Source: JACRCT01 sp049841135
Lineage (GTDB): Bacteria > Myxococcota > Myxococcia > Myxococcales > UBA5297
Direction: 5' to 3'
Length of the DNA: 64,000 bases
Assembly (NCBI GenBank): GCA_049841135.1
Contig: JASGHK010000005.1
Location: 3,224,001 to 3,288,000 of the forward strand
Shown: positions 26,268 to 37,405 of the stretch, in pieces
Numbering within the stretch: position 1 is the stretch's first letter
Layout: every line of letters begins with the position of its first letter
Notes under the pieces: generated by a model
Databases searched by the model: none
Told to the model about the DNA's origin: nothing
Seen by the model: only the letters and a program-made list of their open reading frames with translations
Translations under genes and position numbers: made by a program

Positions 26268-27899
26268 TCATGGCCGTCCCTCCGCCGACAAGGGGGTGTG
26301 CGCGCGCGGCTGCCCCCGCCGCGCGACCGAATCGGCGACCAGCCTTCTCACCTGCTCCGGCTCGAAGGGCTTGGTGAGGCGTGGGCAGCCGGACCGGTCG
26401 AGGTACCGGCGTGACTCCTCCGAGAAGACGCCGCCGGTGACGAAGGCCATCCGCTCGGCCAGCGATGGGCGGCGCTTGGCCAGCCAGCGGTGCAGGTCGA
26501 TGCCGCTGAAGTCCGGCATCATCACGTCGCAGAGCACGAGGTCGAAGTCCTCGGGGGTGGCCTCGATGAGGCGCTGCGCGTCGATGCCCGAGGAGGCCGC
26601 CGTCAACTGGTGCGGGCGCAGCAGGCGAGCGAGCGCCCGCTGGATCCCGGGATCGTCGTCCACCACCAGGATGCGCGCGGCCGCGGGCCTGGGCTCGGGG
26701 CGGGCCAGGTCCGGAGCGACGGCCGAGGTGCTGCGCGCCGCCGGCAGCCAGAGCCTGAACACCGTCCGCACGGGTCCGCTCTCGAAGTCGAGCGTGCCGC
26801 CCAGGCCCAGGGCGACGTCGCGCGAGATGGCGAGGCCCAACCCGAAGCGCTTGCCGGGGCCGGTCTCCACCACCGGCTCGAACACGCGGCCCCGGGCCTC
26901 CGGCGCGATGGGCACGCCGGTGTCCGCGACCTCCACCAGCACCCCTCCGCGCTCGGCGCGGGTCGTGACGCGGATCTCGTTGGTCGCCGGGCTGCCCTCG
27001 AGGATGGCATGGGCCGCGTCGACCAGCAGGTTGAGCAGGACGAGGACCAGCGTGCCCTGCGAGGCGGGGACGAGCGGCAGGGCGGGGCTCGAGTCGGCCG
27101 CATACCGGGCGCGGTACTTCATCTCGTGGCGCGCCAGGGTCGCTGCCAGGCCGAGCGCCTCCTGGACGCTGCATGGGCCGGCCGCGTCGTCGTTGCGCGA
27201 GTAGGACGCCAGCGCCTGGGCCATGTCGCGCAGCCGCTGGGCGCCGGTCACGGCGTCGGAGATCCGGCGATCGCTGGCGGCCTGGGGCTCCGCGGCCAGG
27301 TCTTCGAGGTTGATGAGGATGTAGGAGAGAGGCGTGTTGAGCTCGTGCGCGACTCCGGCCGCCAGCTGCCCCAGGCTCGCGAAGCGCCCCGCCTGCGCCA
27401 GGCTCTGCAGCAGCCGGTGCTGGGCGGTCACGTCGCGACAGACCCCCACGACCTCGAGGCGGCCCGGGGTGGCGGCGGCGGTGCAGACCAGACCCACCTC
27501 GAGCCAGATGGTGGAGCCGTCGGCCTGCCGCTGTTCGAGGAGCTCGACGCGGGCGCTTCGCTCACCGCGCCCAAAGGCCTCGACCAGCTCGCCGAGGCCC
27601 TTCTCGAGCTGGGCGAACGACTTGGGCGTCAGGGACGTGCCGGCCCCGGCCGGCCCGAGGTCGCGAACCTGTCTGGACTCGACGTCGTAGATGAAGACGG
27701 CGTCGCGCGAGCCGCGCGAGACCAAGGCAAGGAGGGCCTCGCTCCGCGGCGAATCGCTGGGGTCGCGGGCCAACGCCTCCAGCTCGCGCGCCGCTGCGTC
27801 CAGCTCGGCCGCGGCCTCTAGCGGCAACGTCGCACCCGGCTGGCGCACCCGGCCCAGCCGGGCAAGGACCCGTTGGATGCGCTCTCGCTGATCTGGCAT
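26268..27899 (-). CDS. Hybrid histidine kinase: PAS-HisKA-HATPase-REC
   Basis: 543 residues from the ATG preceded by GGGGAAG. A PAS-like domain (60-170) leads to HisKA with AAGVAHELNTPLSY, HATPase with LLNLLVDAAHA, ADTGVPI and GLGLAI, and a C-terminal receiver with VLCDVMMPD and LTKPFEP. The N-box reads LLVDAAHA rather than NAAHA, with the usual Asn replaced by Asp, which may weaken ATP/Mg binding. The receiver resembles that of the giant kinase (LHRWL, FVTGG), pointing to a shared origin. It probably forms an operon with the downstream regulator. Confidence 0.88.
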   Translation of the reverse strand: MPDQRERIQRVLARLGRVRQPGATLPLEAAAELDAAARELEALARDPSDSPRSEALLALVSRGSRDAVFIYDVESRQVRDLGPAGAGTSLTPKSFAQLEKGLGELVEAFGRGERSARVELLEQRQADGSTIWLEVGLVCTAAATPGRLEVVGVCRDVTAQHRLLQSLAQAGRFASLGQLAAGVAHELNTPLSYILINLEDLAAEPQAASDRRISDAVTGAQRLRDMAQALASYSRNDDAAGPCSVQEALGLAATLARHEMKYRARYAADSSPALPLVPASQGTLVLVLLNLLVDAAHAILEGSPATNEIRVTTRAERGGVLVEVADTGVPIAPEARGRVFEPVVETGPGKRFGLGLAISRDVALGLGGTLDFESGPVRTVFRLWLPAARSTSAVAPDLARPEPRPAAARILVVDDDPGIQRALARLLRPHQLTAASSGIDAQRLIEATPEDFDLVLCDVMMPDFSGIDLHRWLAKRRPSLAERMAFVTGGVFSEESRRYLDRSGCPRLTKPFEPEQVRRLVADSVARRGQPRAHTPLSAEGRP

Positions 27900-27966
27900 G
27901 GCTTCCCCGAATTCTTTCGTCCGCTGGCCGATGGATCGTCGGCTCAGTGACAGTGCTCGGGGAGGC

Positions 27967-27982
27967 TGCAAGACCGGGGCCG
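27967..27982 (-). promoter_or_regulatory. Possible sigma-54 promoter of the hybrid kinase
   Basis: Read on the minus strand, CGGCCCCGGTCTTGCA keeps the GG and TTGC elements at correct spacing but has a poor -24 half. The start would be about 58 bases before the ATG at 27899. Chance match is possible in GC-rich DNA. Confidence 0.3.
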
Positions 27983-28086
27983 CGCGGTCCCGGGTCAAAC
28001 CGACGCCAAACCTCGGGGATCTCTCGGAGAGGGCAGGAGTCGATTCGCCCCACGGGTCCGGCCGGCCCCGGCAGCCGCTCGTGACT

Positions 28087-28626
28087 TCAGGTCCACACCT
28101 GCTCGAGCGGGAGCAACGGCCTGGGCGGCGTTCCTCTCGGCGAGAGCTCGAGCACCCAGAAACCGACGTCGTGCCAGCGGTCGAGCTTGAAGCCGGCCTC
28201 GGGGAAGCGAGCCACCGCCACGAAGCCCAGCTTCTCGTGCAGGCCCACCGAGGCGGGGTTGGGCAGGGTGATGCCGGCCACGAGGGTGTGGAAGCCCTGC
28301 GCCCGGCTCACCTCGATGAGCTTCCGATAGAGGGCCGAGCCGACTCCCGTGCGGTGGTGGTCCCGGTGGACGTAGATGCCGGTCTCGGCGGTCCACTGGT
28401 AGGCGGCGCGCGTGCGGAACGCAGAGGTCTTGGCATACCCGGCGAGGCCGCCGTCGACCTCGGCCACGAGAAAGGCATGGCGGTCGCGGCTCTTCTCCCA
28501 GTCGGCGCGCAGCTCGTCCCCGGTGACCGGGGCCGTCCCGAAGTGGATGGGCGTCTCCAGGATGTAGGGGTTCGTCAGCGCTGCGAGGGCGTCGAAGTCC
28601 GCGGGACGAGCAGGGCGAAGGAGCAT
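28087..28626 (-). CDS. GNAT N-acetyltransferase, phosphinothricin/methionine-sulfoximine acetyltransferase-like
   Basis: 179 residues, the full length of the PAT/MddA-like GNAT family. Motifs visible are LRPARPADFDAL at the N terminus, ETGIYVHRDHHRTGVGSALYRKLIE carrying the acetyl-CoA loop (R-x-x-G-x-G/A, seen in two parts HRTGVG and SALY), and LHEKLGFVAVARF. It transfers acetyl from acetyl-CoA to an amino group of a small molecule or amino-acid analogue; the substrate is not fixed by sequence. Monocistronic, minus strand. Confidence 0.88.
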   Translation of the reverse strand: MLLRPARPADFDALAALTNPYILETPIHFGTAPVTGDELRADWEKSRDRHAFLVAEVDGGLAGYAKTSAFRTRAAYQWTAETGIYVHRDHHRTGVGSALYRKLIEVSRAQGFHTLVAGITLPNPASVGLHEKLGFVAVARFPEAGFKLDRWHDVGFWVLELSPRGTPPRPLLPLEQVWT

Positions 28627-28876
28627 GCCGGTCTTCTACCATCTCGCGCGTACCCGAGAGTATTCGCGCTCTATTCGGCGAAATGCCGGCGCGAGCATTT
28701 TCGCTTCGGGTGGGGCCTGCGACCTGGGCGCGTCCAGGGCGGTTTTCATTCGGGGGCAGGTTGCGGCGTCGGTTGCGGGCGTGCTGCGCGCATTCTGCCC
28801 CGCACCTCTCTTTTCAATGCGAGGGCGGGCCGATTAGTATTCGCGAATCGATTTCGCACCCCTCACCGAGGAATCC

Positions 28877-29488
28877 ATGTCCCAGAACGCAAGCATCGAC
28901 GCCGCCATCCGCAGCATCGTCGCCGATCAGGTCGCGGCCGCGATGGACCCGTACCGCGCCATCTTCGAGCGGCTGGAGGCGTTCTTGGGCAACGCTCCGG
29001 CCCGTCGGGGTCCCGGCCGTCCGCGCAAGGACCCGGCAGCCCCCCAGCGCCGGGCCACGCGGGCCGGCGGCCAGGACGCAGCGAAGGCCGCCCAGGCGTT
29101 CAAGGTGGGCCAGACCGTCTCCTACAAGCAGGGCCGAGGCACCTTCGACGCCAAGGTCCTGGAGATTGACGAGGCCACCGGGATGATGAAGGTGCAGCGC
29201 CTCTCCGACGGCAAGAAGGTGGTCCGCCCGGCCAGCAAGATCGACGCGCAGGCCGCGGGCAGCGCGCCGGCGGCGGCCAAGAAGGCGAAGGGGCAGCGCG
29301 GCCGTGGGAAGAAGGCCGTCAAGATCGCCTTCACCGAGGGCCAAAGGGTCGTCTACAAGCAGGGCCGAGGCACCTTCGACGCCAAGGTCATCGGCATCGA
29401 CCTCGAAGCCGGCATCGTCAAGCTCGAGCGCGAGAAGGATGGCAAGCAGGTCAGCCGTCCCGCCGACAAGGTCAGCGTCGCGGCCTGA
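28877..29488 (+). CDS. AT-hook protein with two near-identical KOW/Tudor-like repeats
   Basis: 203 residues. Residues 1-45 are helical. An AT-hook GRPRKDP sits near 48-54. Two copies of a strand-rich segment of about 45 residues follow (about 75-120 and 152-197), each with YKQGRGTFDAKV then ID, DGK and RPA-K. A lysine/glycine-rich linker with GQRGRGKK separates them. The copies share an exact 37-bp stretch at 29122-29158 and 29353-29389, so duplication or gene conversion is recent. It is probably a small nucleoid-associated protein. ATG 28877 follows GAGG. The preceding 250 bp is AT-richer than average and holds ATTCGCGAAT at about 28843, a possible operator. Confidence 0.7.
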   Translation: MSQNASIDAAIRSIVADQVAAAMDPYRAIFERLEAFLGNAPARRGPGRPRKDPAAPQRRATRAGGQDAAKAAQAFKVGQTVSYKQGRGTFDAKVLEIDEATGMMKVQRLSDGKKVVRPASKIDAQAAGSAPAAAKKAKGQRGRGKKAVKIAFTEGQRVVYKQGRGTFDAKVIGIDLEAGIVKLEREKDGKQVSRPADKVSVAA

Positions 29489-29611
29489 CCCTGGGGTTTC
29501 AGGACCCCGGGTGGCGGGGATAACCCACCGGGCCCGATCTCCAAGTCATTGAATTAAGAGGACAAAGATGCCCGGCGGGCGGCGGTATGCGCCTTGCCAT
29601 TCCTGCCGGGC

Positions 29612-30370
29612 ATGAATCGCCGCCCGCTCGCGCTCGCCCTCGTCGCCGCAACCAGCCTCAGCGCCGTTCCCGCCTACGCCTACGACTTCCTGCACAGCCC
29701 GACGGGCAAGGTCGCGGCACGGTCGGAGCGTGAGGTGGTCTTCCGCCTGCCGGCGGCGGTTCCGGCCGGACTGGACCCGGTCGAGGTTCGAGGCGCCATC
29801 GAGCGCGCGCTCGCACACTGGTCGGAGGCGTCGGGCCTGGTCCTGCGAGCCACCGAGGGCGTCGCCGAGTCTCCCACCGGCTGCACCGAGGGCGGCGTCG
29901 AGGTCAACGACATCGTCTTCGTCGAGAAGGACTGGAAGCGCCTCAACGGCGCCATCGCCGAGACCCCGGTCTGCATGGGCAGCGACTCCGGGCGCATCTA
30001 CGGCGCGGACGTCCTGCTCAACGCCGCCCAGTTCCGGTTCGCGGTGCTCCCCGCCGACCACGCCAAGGGCGGCACGGCCTACGACCTCGAGTCGGTGCTG
30101 GTCCACGAGCTCGGCCACGCGCTGGGCATGGACCACAGCAAGATCAAGGAAGCCGCGATGTGGGGCGGCGGCGAGCGCGGCGACGTCTCCAAGCGGGGAC
30201 TGGCCGAGGACGACGTGGTCGGCATCCAGAGCCTCTACCCGGCGGGCGCCGGGGGTGAGCCGGGGACGGAGCTGGCGATGGGCTGCTCGCTGGCCGGGGG
30301 TGCGCCCAACGCGCTGGGCCTGCTCGCGCTCCTCGCTCTGCTCGGCGGGCGCAAGCGTGGCCGTGCGTAG
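29612..30370 (+). CDS. Secreted matrixin-like zinc metalloprotease with MYXO-CTERM-type tail
   Basis: 252 residues. A signal peptide (about 1-23, ending VPAYAYD) is followed by a matrixin (M10A) catalytic domain with the zinc site HELGHALGMDH near residues 168-178. The C terminus has GCSLAGG, a hydrophobic stretch (LGLLALLALL) and a basic end (GGRKRGRA), the layout of the MYXO-CTERM sorting signal found in Myxococcota, with the invariant Cys. It is therefore probably surface-anchored or processed at the outer membrane. An upstream in-frame TTG at 29594 is possible; ATG 29612 gives a normal signal peptide. This tail is the best taxonomic marker in the window. Confidence 0.88.
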   Translation: MNRRPLALALVAATSLSAVPAYAYDFLHSPTGKVAARSEREVVFRLPAAVPAGLDPVEVRGAIERALAHWSEASGLVLRATEGVAESPTGCTEGGVEVNDIVFVEKDWKRLNGAIAETPVCMGSDSGRIYGADVLLNAAQFRFAVLPADHAKGGTAYDLESVLVHELGHALGMDHSKIKEAAMWGGGERGDVSKRGLAEDDVVGIQSLYPAGAGGEPGTELAMGCSLAGGAPNALGLLALLALLGGRKRGRA

Positions 30371-30452
30371 CGCGAGGGTGAGTAGCGCGAGGGTGTCGAG
30401 CGCCCCCGCTCGCGGTTATCCTGACCGCGAGGCCGAGCTTCCGGAGTCGCCC

Positions 30453-30851
30453 ATGAACGCCCCCACGCTGCTGGTCATCGACGACGACGAGAGCATCCGC
30501 AAGGCGCTGCGGCGCACGCTCAAGCAGGACGGCTACACCATCCACCTCGCCAGCAACGGCAAGGAGGGGCTGGAGCTGCTGGCGGCGCAGCCCATCGACC
30601 TCGTCCTCTCCGACAACCTGATGCCGGGGATGGTGGGCCTCGAGGTGCTCCAGCTCGTCCGCGAGCGCCGCCCCGAGGTCGGCCGCGTGCTGCTCACGGG
30701 CAACGCCGACGCCGAGGTCGCCCAGCGCGCCGTGGACGAGAAGATCATCCACCGCTTCGTGGCCAAGCCCTGGGACGACGCCGAGCTCAAGGGCGTGCTC
30801 AAGGCGGTGCTGGCCGAGATGCAGGGCGCGCGGGCCAAGCCGCCGGCCTAG
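30453..30851 (+). CDS. Single-domain response regulator
   Basis: 132 residues, receiver only. Pocket VIDDDES, acceptor Asp in VLSDNLMPG, LLTGNAD and VAKPWDD are intact; the Thr position is followed by Gly-Asn, as in its paralogue at 14165-14698, with which it shares LLVIDDDESIRKAL. No output domain, so it probably signals by binding a partner or as a phosphate relay to the kinases nearby. It ends convergent to the kinase fusion at 31387-33772, separated by a repeat array. Confidence 0.9.
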   Translation: MNAPTLLVIDDDESIRKALRRTLKQDGYTIHLASNGKEGLELLAAQPIDLVLSDNLMPGMVGLEVLQLVRERRPEVGRVLLTGNADAEVAQRAVDEKIIHRFVAKPWDDAELKGVLKAVLAEMQGARAKPPA

Positions 30852-30916
30852 CAGCGAGCCGCCGGGTGGATCGCCCGCGAGGTCAGCAGGTCAGCGAGGA
30901 CCAGCGGTCGGTGGGG

Positions 30917-31330
30917 GTAGTGCCGGGCTTCCACGCCCGGGGCGTCCTTGCGATCCGTCTCTCCGAAGCGCGCTCGGCCATCCTGCGGGTAGTGCCGGGC
31001 TTCCACGCCCGGGACATCCTCGCGATCCGTCTCTCCGTAGCGCGCCACAGGTCCCACGGATGTTCGGGATGCCCCCGGCGGGGAAGCCGGGCTCTACCCG
31101 AAGCGCGCCTCAGATCCCACGGATGTTTCAGGATGTCCCCGGCGTGGAAGCCGGGCTCTACCCAAAGCGCGCCTCAGATCCCACGGATGTTTCGGGATGT
31201 CCCCCGGCGTGGAAGCCGGGCTCTATCCAAAGCGCGCCTCAGATCCCACGGATGTTCGGGATGCCCCCAGCGTGGAAGCCGGGCGCTACCCCAAAGCGCG
31301 CCTCAGCTCCCACAGATGCTCGGGACGCCC
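30917..31330. repeat. REP-like palindromic repeat array, two forward and four inverted units
   Basis: Each unit of roughly 60-72 bp holds a hairpin (GGGCTTCCACGCCC or GTGGAAGCCGGGC) plus a GCGCGCCTCAGATCCCACGG-type segment. The first two units (about 30917 and 30988) read forward; the next four (about 31073, 31135, 31200, 31266) read inverted. The array fills the 535-bp gap between convergent genes. It shows open frames on both strands, but these are repeat artefacts. Confidence 0.85.
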
Positions 31331-31386
31331 CAAGGGGCCAAGGCATTTGGGCTTTCTTGCCCCCAGCCTCCGGACTCGGGTCGCGC

Positions 31387-33772
31387 TCAACCTGCCAGAG
31401 CGACCTCGGGATGCCGCAGGCTGGCGACGAGCGGCAGCCGCACCTCGGCGGTGGTGCCCACCCCCAAGGTCGAGGTGACGAGCAGCTTGCCGCGGTGCCG
31501 GGTGACGATGCCGAACGCTCGCGAGAGCCCCAGCCCGAGCCCCCGCTCCTTGCCGACGGGCCGCGTGGTGAAGAACGGCTCGAAGAGGTGAGGAAGGTCG
31601 TTGGCCGGAATGCCCACGCCGGTGTCGCGAACGAACGCGGAGGCGAACCCGCTGGCGCTGCGCAGCTCGATGGTCAGCGTCCCGCCTTGGGGCATGGCGG
31701 TGTAGGCGTTGAGCAACAGCTCGACTAACGCCTGCGTGAGCGTCGAGGCGTCGAGCGCCACCGGCTCGAGCGGCTCGCCGACGACCGACACCTTCACCCC
31801 GGCGGGCAGCTGCGGGTGCGACAGCTCCAGCGCCGACTCCACGCAGCTGCGCAGGTCGCCCGGCTCGAGCGCCCCGGTCGACGAGGGCCGCAGCGAGGCC
31901 AGGGCGCTCACCACCGTCTGGATCCGCTTGACCGCCACCTTGGTCTCATCGATGAGCGCCGGCAGGTCGTCCAGCGCCTCGCGCACCGGCTCCGCGACCG
32001 GGCCGCTCTCCAGCGTCTTGCCCAGCAGCCGGGCATAGCGGTCCAGCGCGGTGAGGTTGGCGGCGACCGCCCCCAGCGGATTGTTGATCTCGTGGGCCAC
32101 GCCGCCCGACAGCCGGCCCAGGGCGTTGTGCTTCTCGCGCTGCGCCAGCGTGGCGATCTGCTGGCGGGCGCGCTCGTAGGCGCCCAGGAGCAGCTCGGCC
32201 CGCTGGTGCTCCTGCGTCAGCTCCATGGCGAGCCTGGCGTGGGCGCGCCTGGCGACGGTCCCGGTCAGCTCCGAGGCCTCGCTGCCCTTGCCGAACGCGG
32301 CGCTGACCCGGCCGAAGTCCCGGTACAGGTGGGTGCGCAGGCCGTCGAGCTCGTCGGGACGGACACAGCGCTCCAGCGCGGCCCGGCCGTCGTCGAGCCC
32401 GTCGTCGGTCCTGAGGTGGCACAGGTGGGCCAGCGCGTCGCCCGCGCGCAGGAGGTCGACGGTCCGGGCCAGGATCCCGGTCCCCAGCGCTTCGCTCGGC
32501 TGGTGATGCGCGGCGATGACCTGGTGGATGCTCGCGGGCGCCCTCCACCGCGAGAGCAGCGTCGCGCCGATTCTCGGCGTGGTTCATGCCGAAGCGGGCC
32601 GTCTCCGCCTCCAGCGAGCGCTCCACCTTGGGGTCGGGCGCGGTCTCGCCCGGCAGGTCCAGGAGCACGTAGCGCCCGACGTCGTGCAGCAGCCCCACCG
32701 TGAACGCTTCGCCCGGCGACAGCTCGAACCGCGGCGCCAGCAGCTCGCAGGCGAGCGCCGTGGCCACCGAGTGCTCCCACAGCGCCGTGGCGGCGCGCCC
32801 CTTGGCCGCGGTCGACAGGTGCTCGAACACCACCAGGCCCAGCACCGCGTTGCGCACGGTGCTCATGCCCAAGAGGGTCGCCGCGCGGGCCACCGAGGTC
32901 ACCGGCGAGGCGAGGCGGTAGGCCGCGGCGTTGGCGAGCTTGATGAGGTAGGCGCCCAGCGCCGGCTCGGTGCCGATGAGCGCGATGATCGACTGCAGGC
33001 TCGCGTCCTCGCGCAGGCTCTCCTCGATGATGCGCGCGGCGACCGAGGGCAGGGACGGCAGCCGCTCGATGCGCGAGACCACCTCCGAGACCTGCTGGCC
33101 CAGCCCCAGCCGCGCGCGCAGGAAGGCCGCGAGCTCGGGGGGCGGCGAGAGGAACTGCACGCCGATGCGGTGGCCCTCGGGGCCGGCGGCGCAGTAGCAG
33201 ACCTTGGCCTCGGTGCGCAGGGGCGCGGGCGTGCGCAGAACGAGCTCGACCTGCTCGCCCCGCTGGAAGGGGGTCTCCACCTCCAGCAGCGAGCCGCCCG
33301 TCGACAGGTCCACGGTGAAGGCGCGCAGCTTCTGCGGGCCGTGGCCGATCTCGGCCTCCAGGCGCGCCTGCACGCGAGGCTCGCTGCGCACCTGCAGCTG
33401 GAGGTGGCGGTAGACCTCGGAGAGGATCACGTCGCGCGAGGGGATGGGGTCGTAGAGGCGGGTCGGGCCGAGCCGGCCGTAGCGGGCCCGCGCCTCGTCG
33501 CCGACGTTGGGCCCCAGCACCAGCACCGGCGTCGACGAGAGCTTCGGGTCGCCGCGCAGGACCTCCAGCACCTCGTCTCCCAGCATGTCCGGCAGCCAGT
33601 GGTCGAAGAGGATGAGGGTCGGGTAGGGGGCGACTCCGCCGTTGATGAGCTCCCAGCCGGAGGCCGCGGCGCGCACGCTGACGCCCGGCCGGCGGGCCAG
33701 GCTGCGCTGCAGGTCGAGGGTGAGCAGGGCGCCTTCGCTGCCCAGGACGATGGTGTTGGGGGAGGTGGACAA
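31387..33772 (-). CDS. REC-PilZ-HDOD-histidine kinase fusion (frameshifted)
   Basis: The corrected product is about 794 residues. An N-terminal receiver (about 5-110, LILFDHWLPD) is followed by PilZ (about 120-215; VDLSTGGSL matches D-x-S-x-x-G), an HDOD domain (about 230-430; IERLPSLPSVAARI, LLHDVGR), a coiled segment and a kinase core with GRLSGGVAHEINNPLGA, LLLNAYTAMP, DTGVGI and RGLGLGLS. One extra base at 32571-32572 (TT) shifts the frame inside HDOD; removing it yields uninterrupted HDOD sequence (HAEIGATLLSRW) and continues into the kinase. Start TTG 33772 has GGAGAG 8 bases upstream. It follows the PAS kinase by 13 bp in an operon. It could couple c-di-GMP to phosphorelay. Confidence 0.85.
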
Positions 33773-33785
33773 GGCAGTCTCTCCG

Positions 33786-35735
<1,950 letters not shown>

Positions 35736-35749
35736 GGCGCCGCAAGTAA

Positions 35750-35765
35750 TGCAAGCGACCTGCCA
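35750..35765 (-). promoter_or_regulatory. Sigma-54-type promoter upstream of the PAS kinase
   Basis: On the minus strand TGGCAGGTCGCTTGCA is a near-perfect -24/-12 element. The predicted start near 35740 would leave a leader of only about 5 bases before the ATG at 35735, so either translation is nearly leaderless or the real start lies further in. Confidence 0.45.
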
Positions 35766-35810
35766 CGCCGGCGTGCTCAAGGAACGTCGGTTTCGTGTCG
35801 AAGGTCGGGC

Positions 35811-36911
35811 ATGGCATTGGAGATCGCGAGCCCCGCCCGACAACCCGAGCCCTGGGTCGCACAGCTGCTTCAGGCAGTGGTCGCCGCCCGCGCCTCGGAT
35901 CTCCACCTCCGCGTCGGCTCGCCTCCGTACTTGCGCGTGGACGGGCTCTTGGCTCGCACCAACGCGGCGGCGCTCACCGTCCAGTCCATCGAGACGGTGC
36001 TGGCCCAGACCGCCGATCGCCGCCCGCCGCCGAACCAGCTCGCCTGGGAATACTCCTGTGAGATCCCCGGGGTCGGACGCTTCCGCTGCCACGCCTTCCG
36101 AGAGGACGGACGGCTGGCGCTGACCATGCGCGTCGTGCCCCAGCGCGTTCCCACCTTCGCCGAGCTGCGCCTGCCGCCGCTGGTCAAGACGCTCGCCGAC
36201 GGTTCGCCGGGCCTGGTGCTCATCACCGGCCCGACCGGGAGCGGAAAGTCCACCACGGCCGCGGCCATCCTCCAGTACCTCACCACCCAGGAGACGCGGC
36301 ACCTGGTGACGCTCGAAGATCCCATCGAGCACCGCATCGCCGACGTGCCCTCCTGCGTCTCCCAGCGCGAGGTGGGCCGCGACTGCACCTCGTTCTCCGA
36401 CGGCCTGCGCGCCATGCTGCGCGAGGATCCCGACGTGCTCTTCATCAGCGAGATCCGGGACATGGAGGCGCTCGAGGCGGGGCTGCAGGCGGCGGAGGCC
36501 GGGCACCTGGTGGTCAGCACCTTCCACACCGCGAGCGTGCTCAAGACCATCCAGCGCATCGTCGCCATGTTCCCCTCCGAGGAGCAGGCGGCCGCTCGAG
36601 CGCGGCTGGCGGACGTGTTGCGCGGCGTGCTCAGCCAGCGCCTGCTGCCGCGAAAGGGCACCCGCGGCCGCATCCTCTGCGTGGAGTCGATGCTCAACAA
36701 CTACGCGATCAAGGAGTGCATCAGGGACGCAGGCCGGGTCGCGAGCATCCAGGCCACTCTGGAGCGCTCGGGCGACCAGCAGATGCAGTCCTTCGATCAG
36801 TGCCTGGTCGGCCTGGTCCGCGAGGGCCTGGTCGCCGCCGACGTGGCGCTCGCTCACGCCCACGCTCCGACCGAGCTGCGGCGGCTCTTGAGCTTCCCCG
36901 GTCTGACCTGA
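35811..36911 (+). CDS. pilT: PilT-like type IV pilus retraction ATPase
   Basis: 366 residues, the normal PilT length. N-terminal PAS-like region with ASDLHLRVGSPPYLRVDG, Walker A GPTGSGKST (about residue 140), Asp box TLEDPIEH, Walker B DVLFISEIRD and His box HLVVSTFHTAS. The Walker B region reads SEIRD instead of the usual GEMRD. It is a cytosolic hexameric ATPase that depolymerises type IV pili for twitching or adhesion. It stands alone, divergent from the PAS kinase, without other pil genes in the window; it may be one of several PilT paralogues. Confidence 0.9.
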   Translation: MALEIASPARQPEPWVAQLLQAVVAARASDLHLRVGSPPYLRVDGLLARTNAAALTVQSIETVLAQTADRRPPPNQLAWEYSCEIPGVGRFRCHAFREDGRLALTMRVVPQRVPTFAELRLPPLVKTLADGSPGLVLITGPTGSGKSTTAAAILQYLTTQETRHLVTLEDPIEHRIADVPSCVSQREVGRDCTSFSDGLRAMLREDPDVLFISEIRDMEALEAGLQAAEAGHLVVSTFHTASVLKTIQRIVAMFPSEEQAAARARLADVLRGVLSQRLLPRKGTRGRILCVESMLNNYAIKECIRDAGRVASIQATLERSGDQQMQSFDQCLVGLVREGLVAADVALAHAHAPTELRRLLSFPGLT

Positions 36912-37343
36912 CCGGAAGCCTTCTCCTCTGCTCAGCATCTCAGCGACGGCGGACTCGTCGTCCTCGGCCGAGCAGGCCGAGCTGACGACGCTCTGGCGTT
37001 CGGGCGAGCGCTCTCAGGTGCTCGCCGAGTGCTCGACGAGCGCGTGTCCAGACCGTTGACGGCTCGTCCGGCCAGCAGGTGAGGTTGACTGTCCTCATGG
37101 GGGTTTCTTTTGCCCCAGGGTTCTCGGTCCCACACCAATCGTCTGCCTTTTCGAGGGCTTGGCGATTCCGGGCTGCCGAAACGGGCCTTGGGAGGGTCAG
37201 CGGAGGGGGGCTTGGGTCTTGCCGACCCCTGTCCGGCGACACTTCCGTGACGAGCGCAGCCCCTCCGGCCACCCTGCCGAACCGCCGGTAACTTGACGGA
37301 AATCTGGATCGACTTGGCGCTGACGGAGGCCGCGTCGGAATCC

Positions 37344-37359
37344 TGGCAAAGCGTTTGCT
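37344..37359 (+). promoter_or_regulatory. Sigma-54 promoter of the flagellar regulatory operon
   Basis: TGGCAAAGCGTTTGCT fits the consensus in both boxes and spacing. The start would be about 37370, giving a leader of about 36 bases to the ATG at 37406. The rest of 36912-37405 contains no convincing gene. Confidence 0.7.
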
Positions 37360-37405
37360 GAAGCCACCCCCGACTCCAAACACCAACCGACGGGTGAGAC
37401 GAAAA

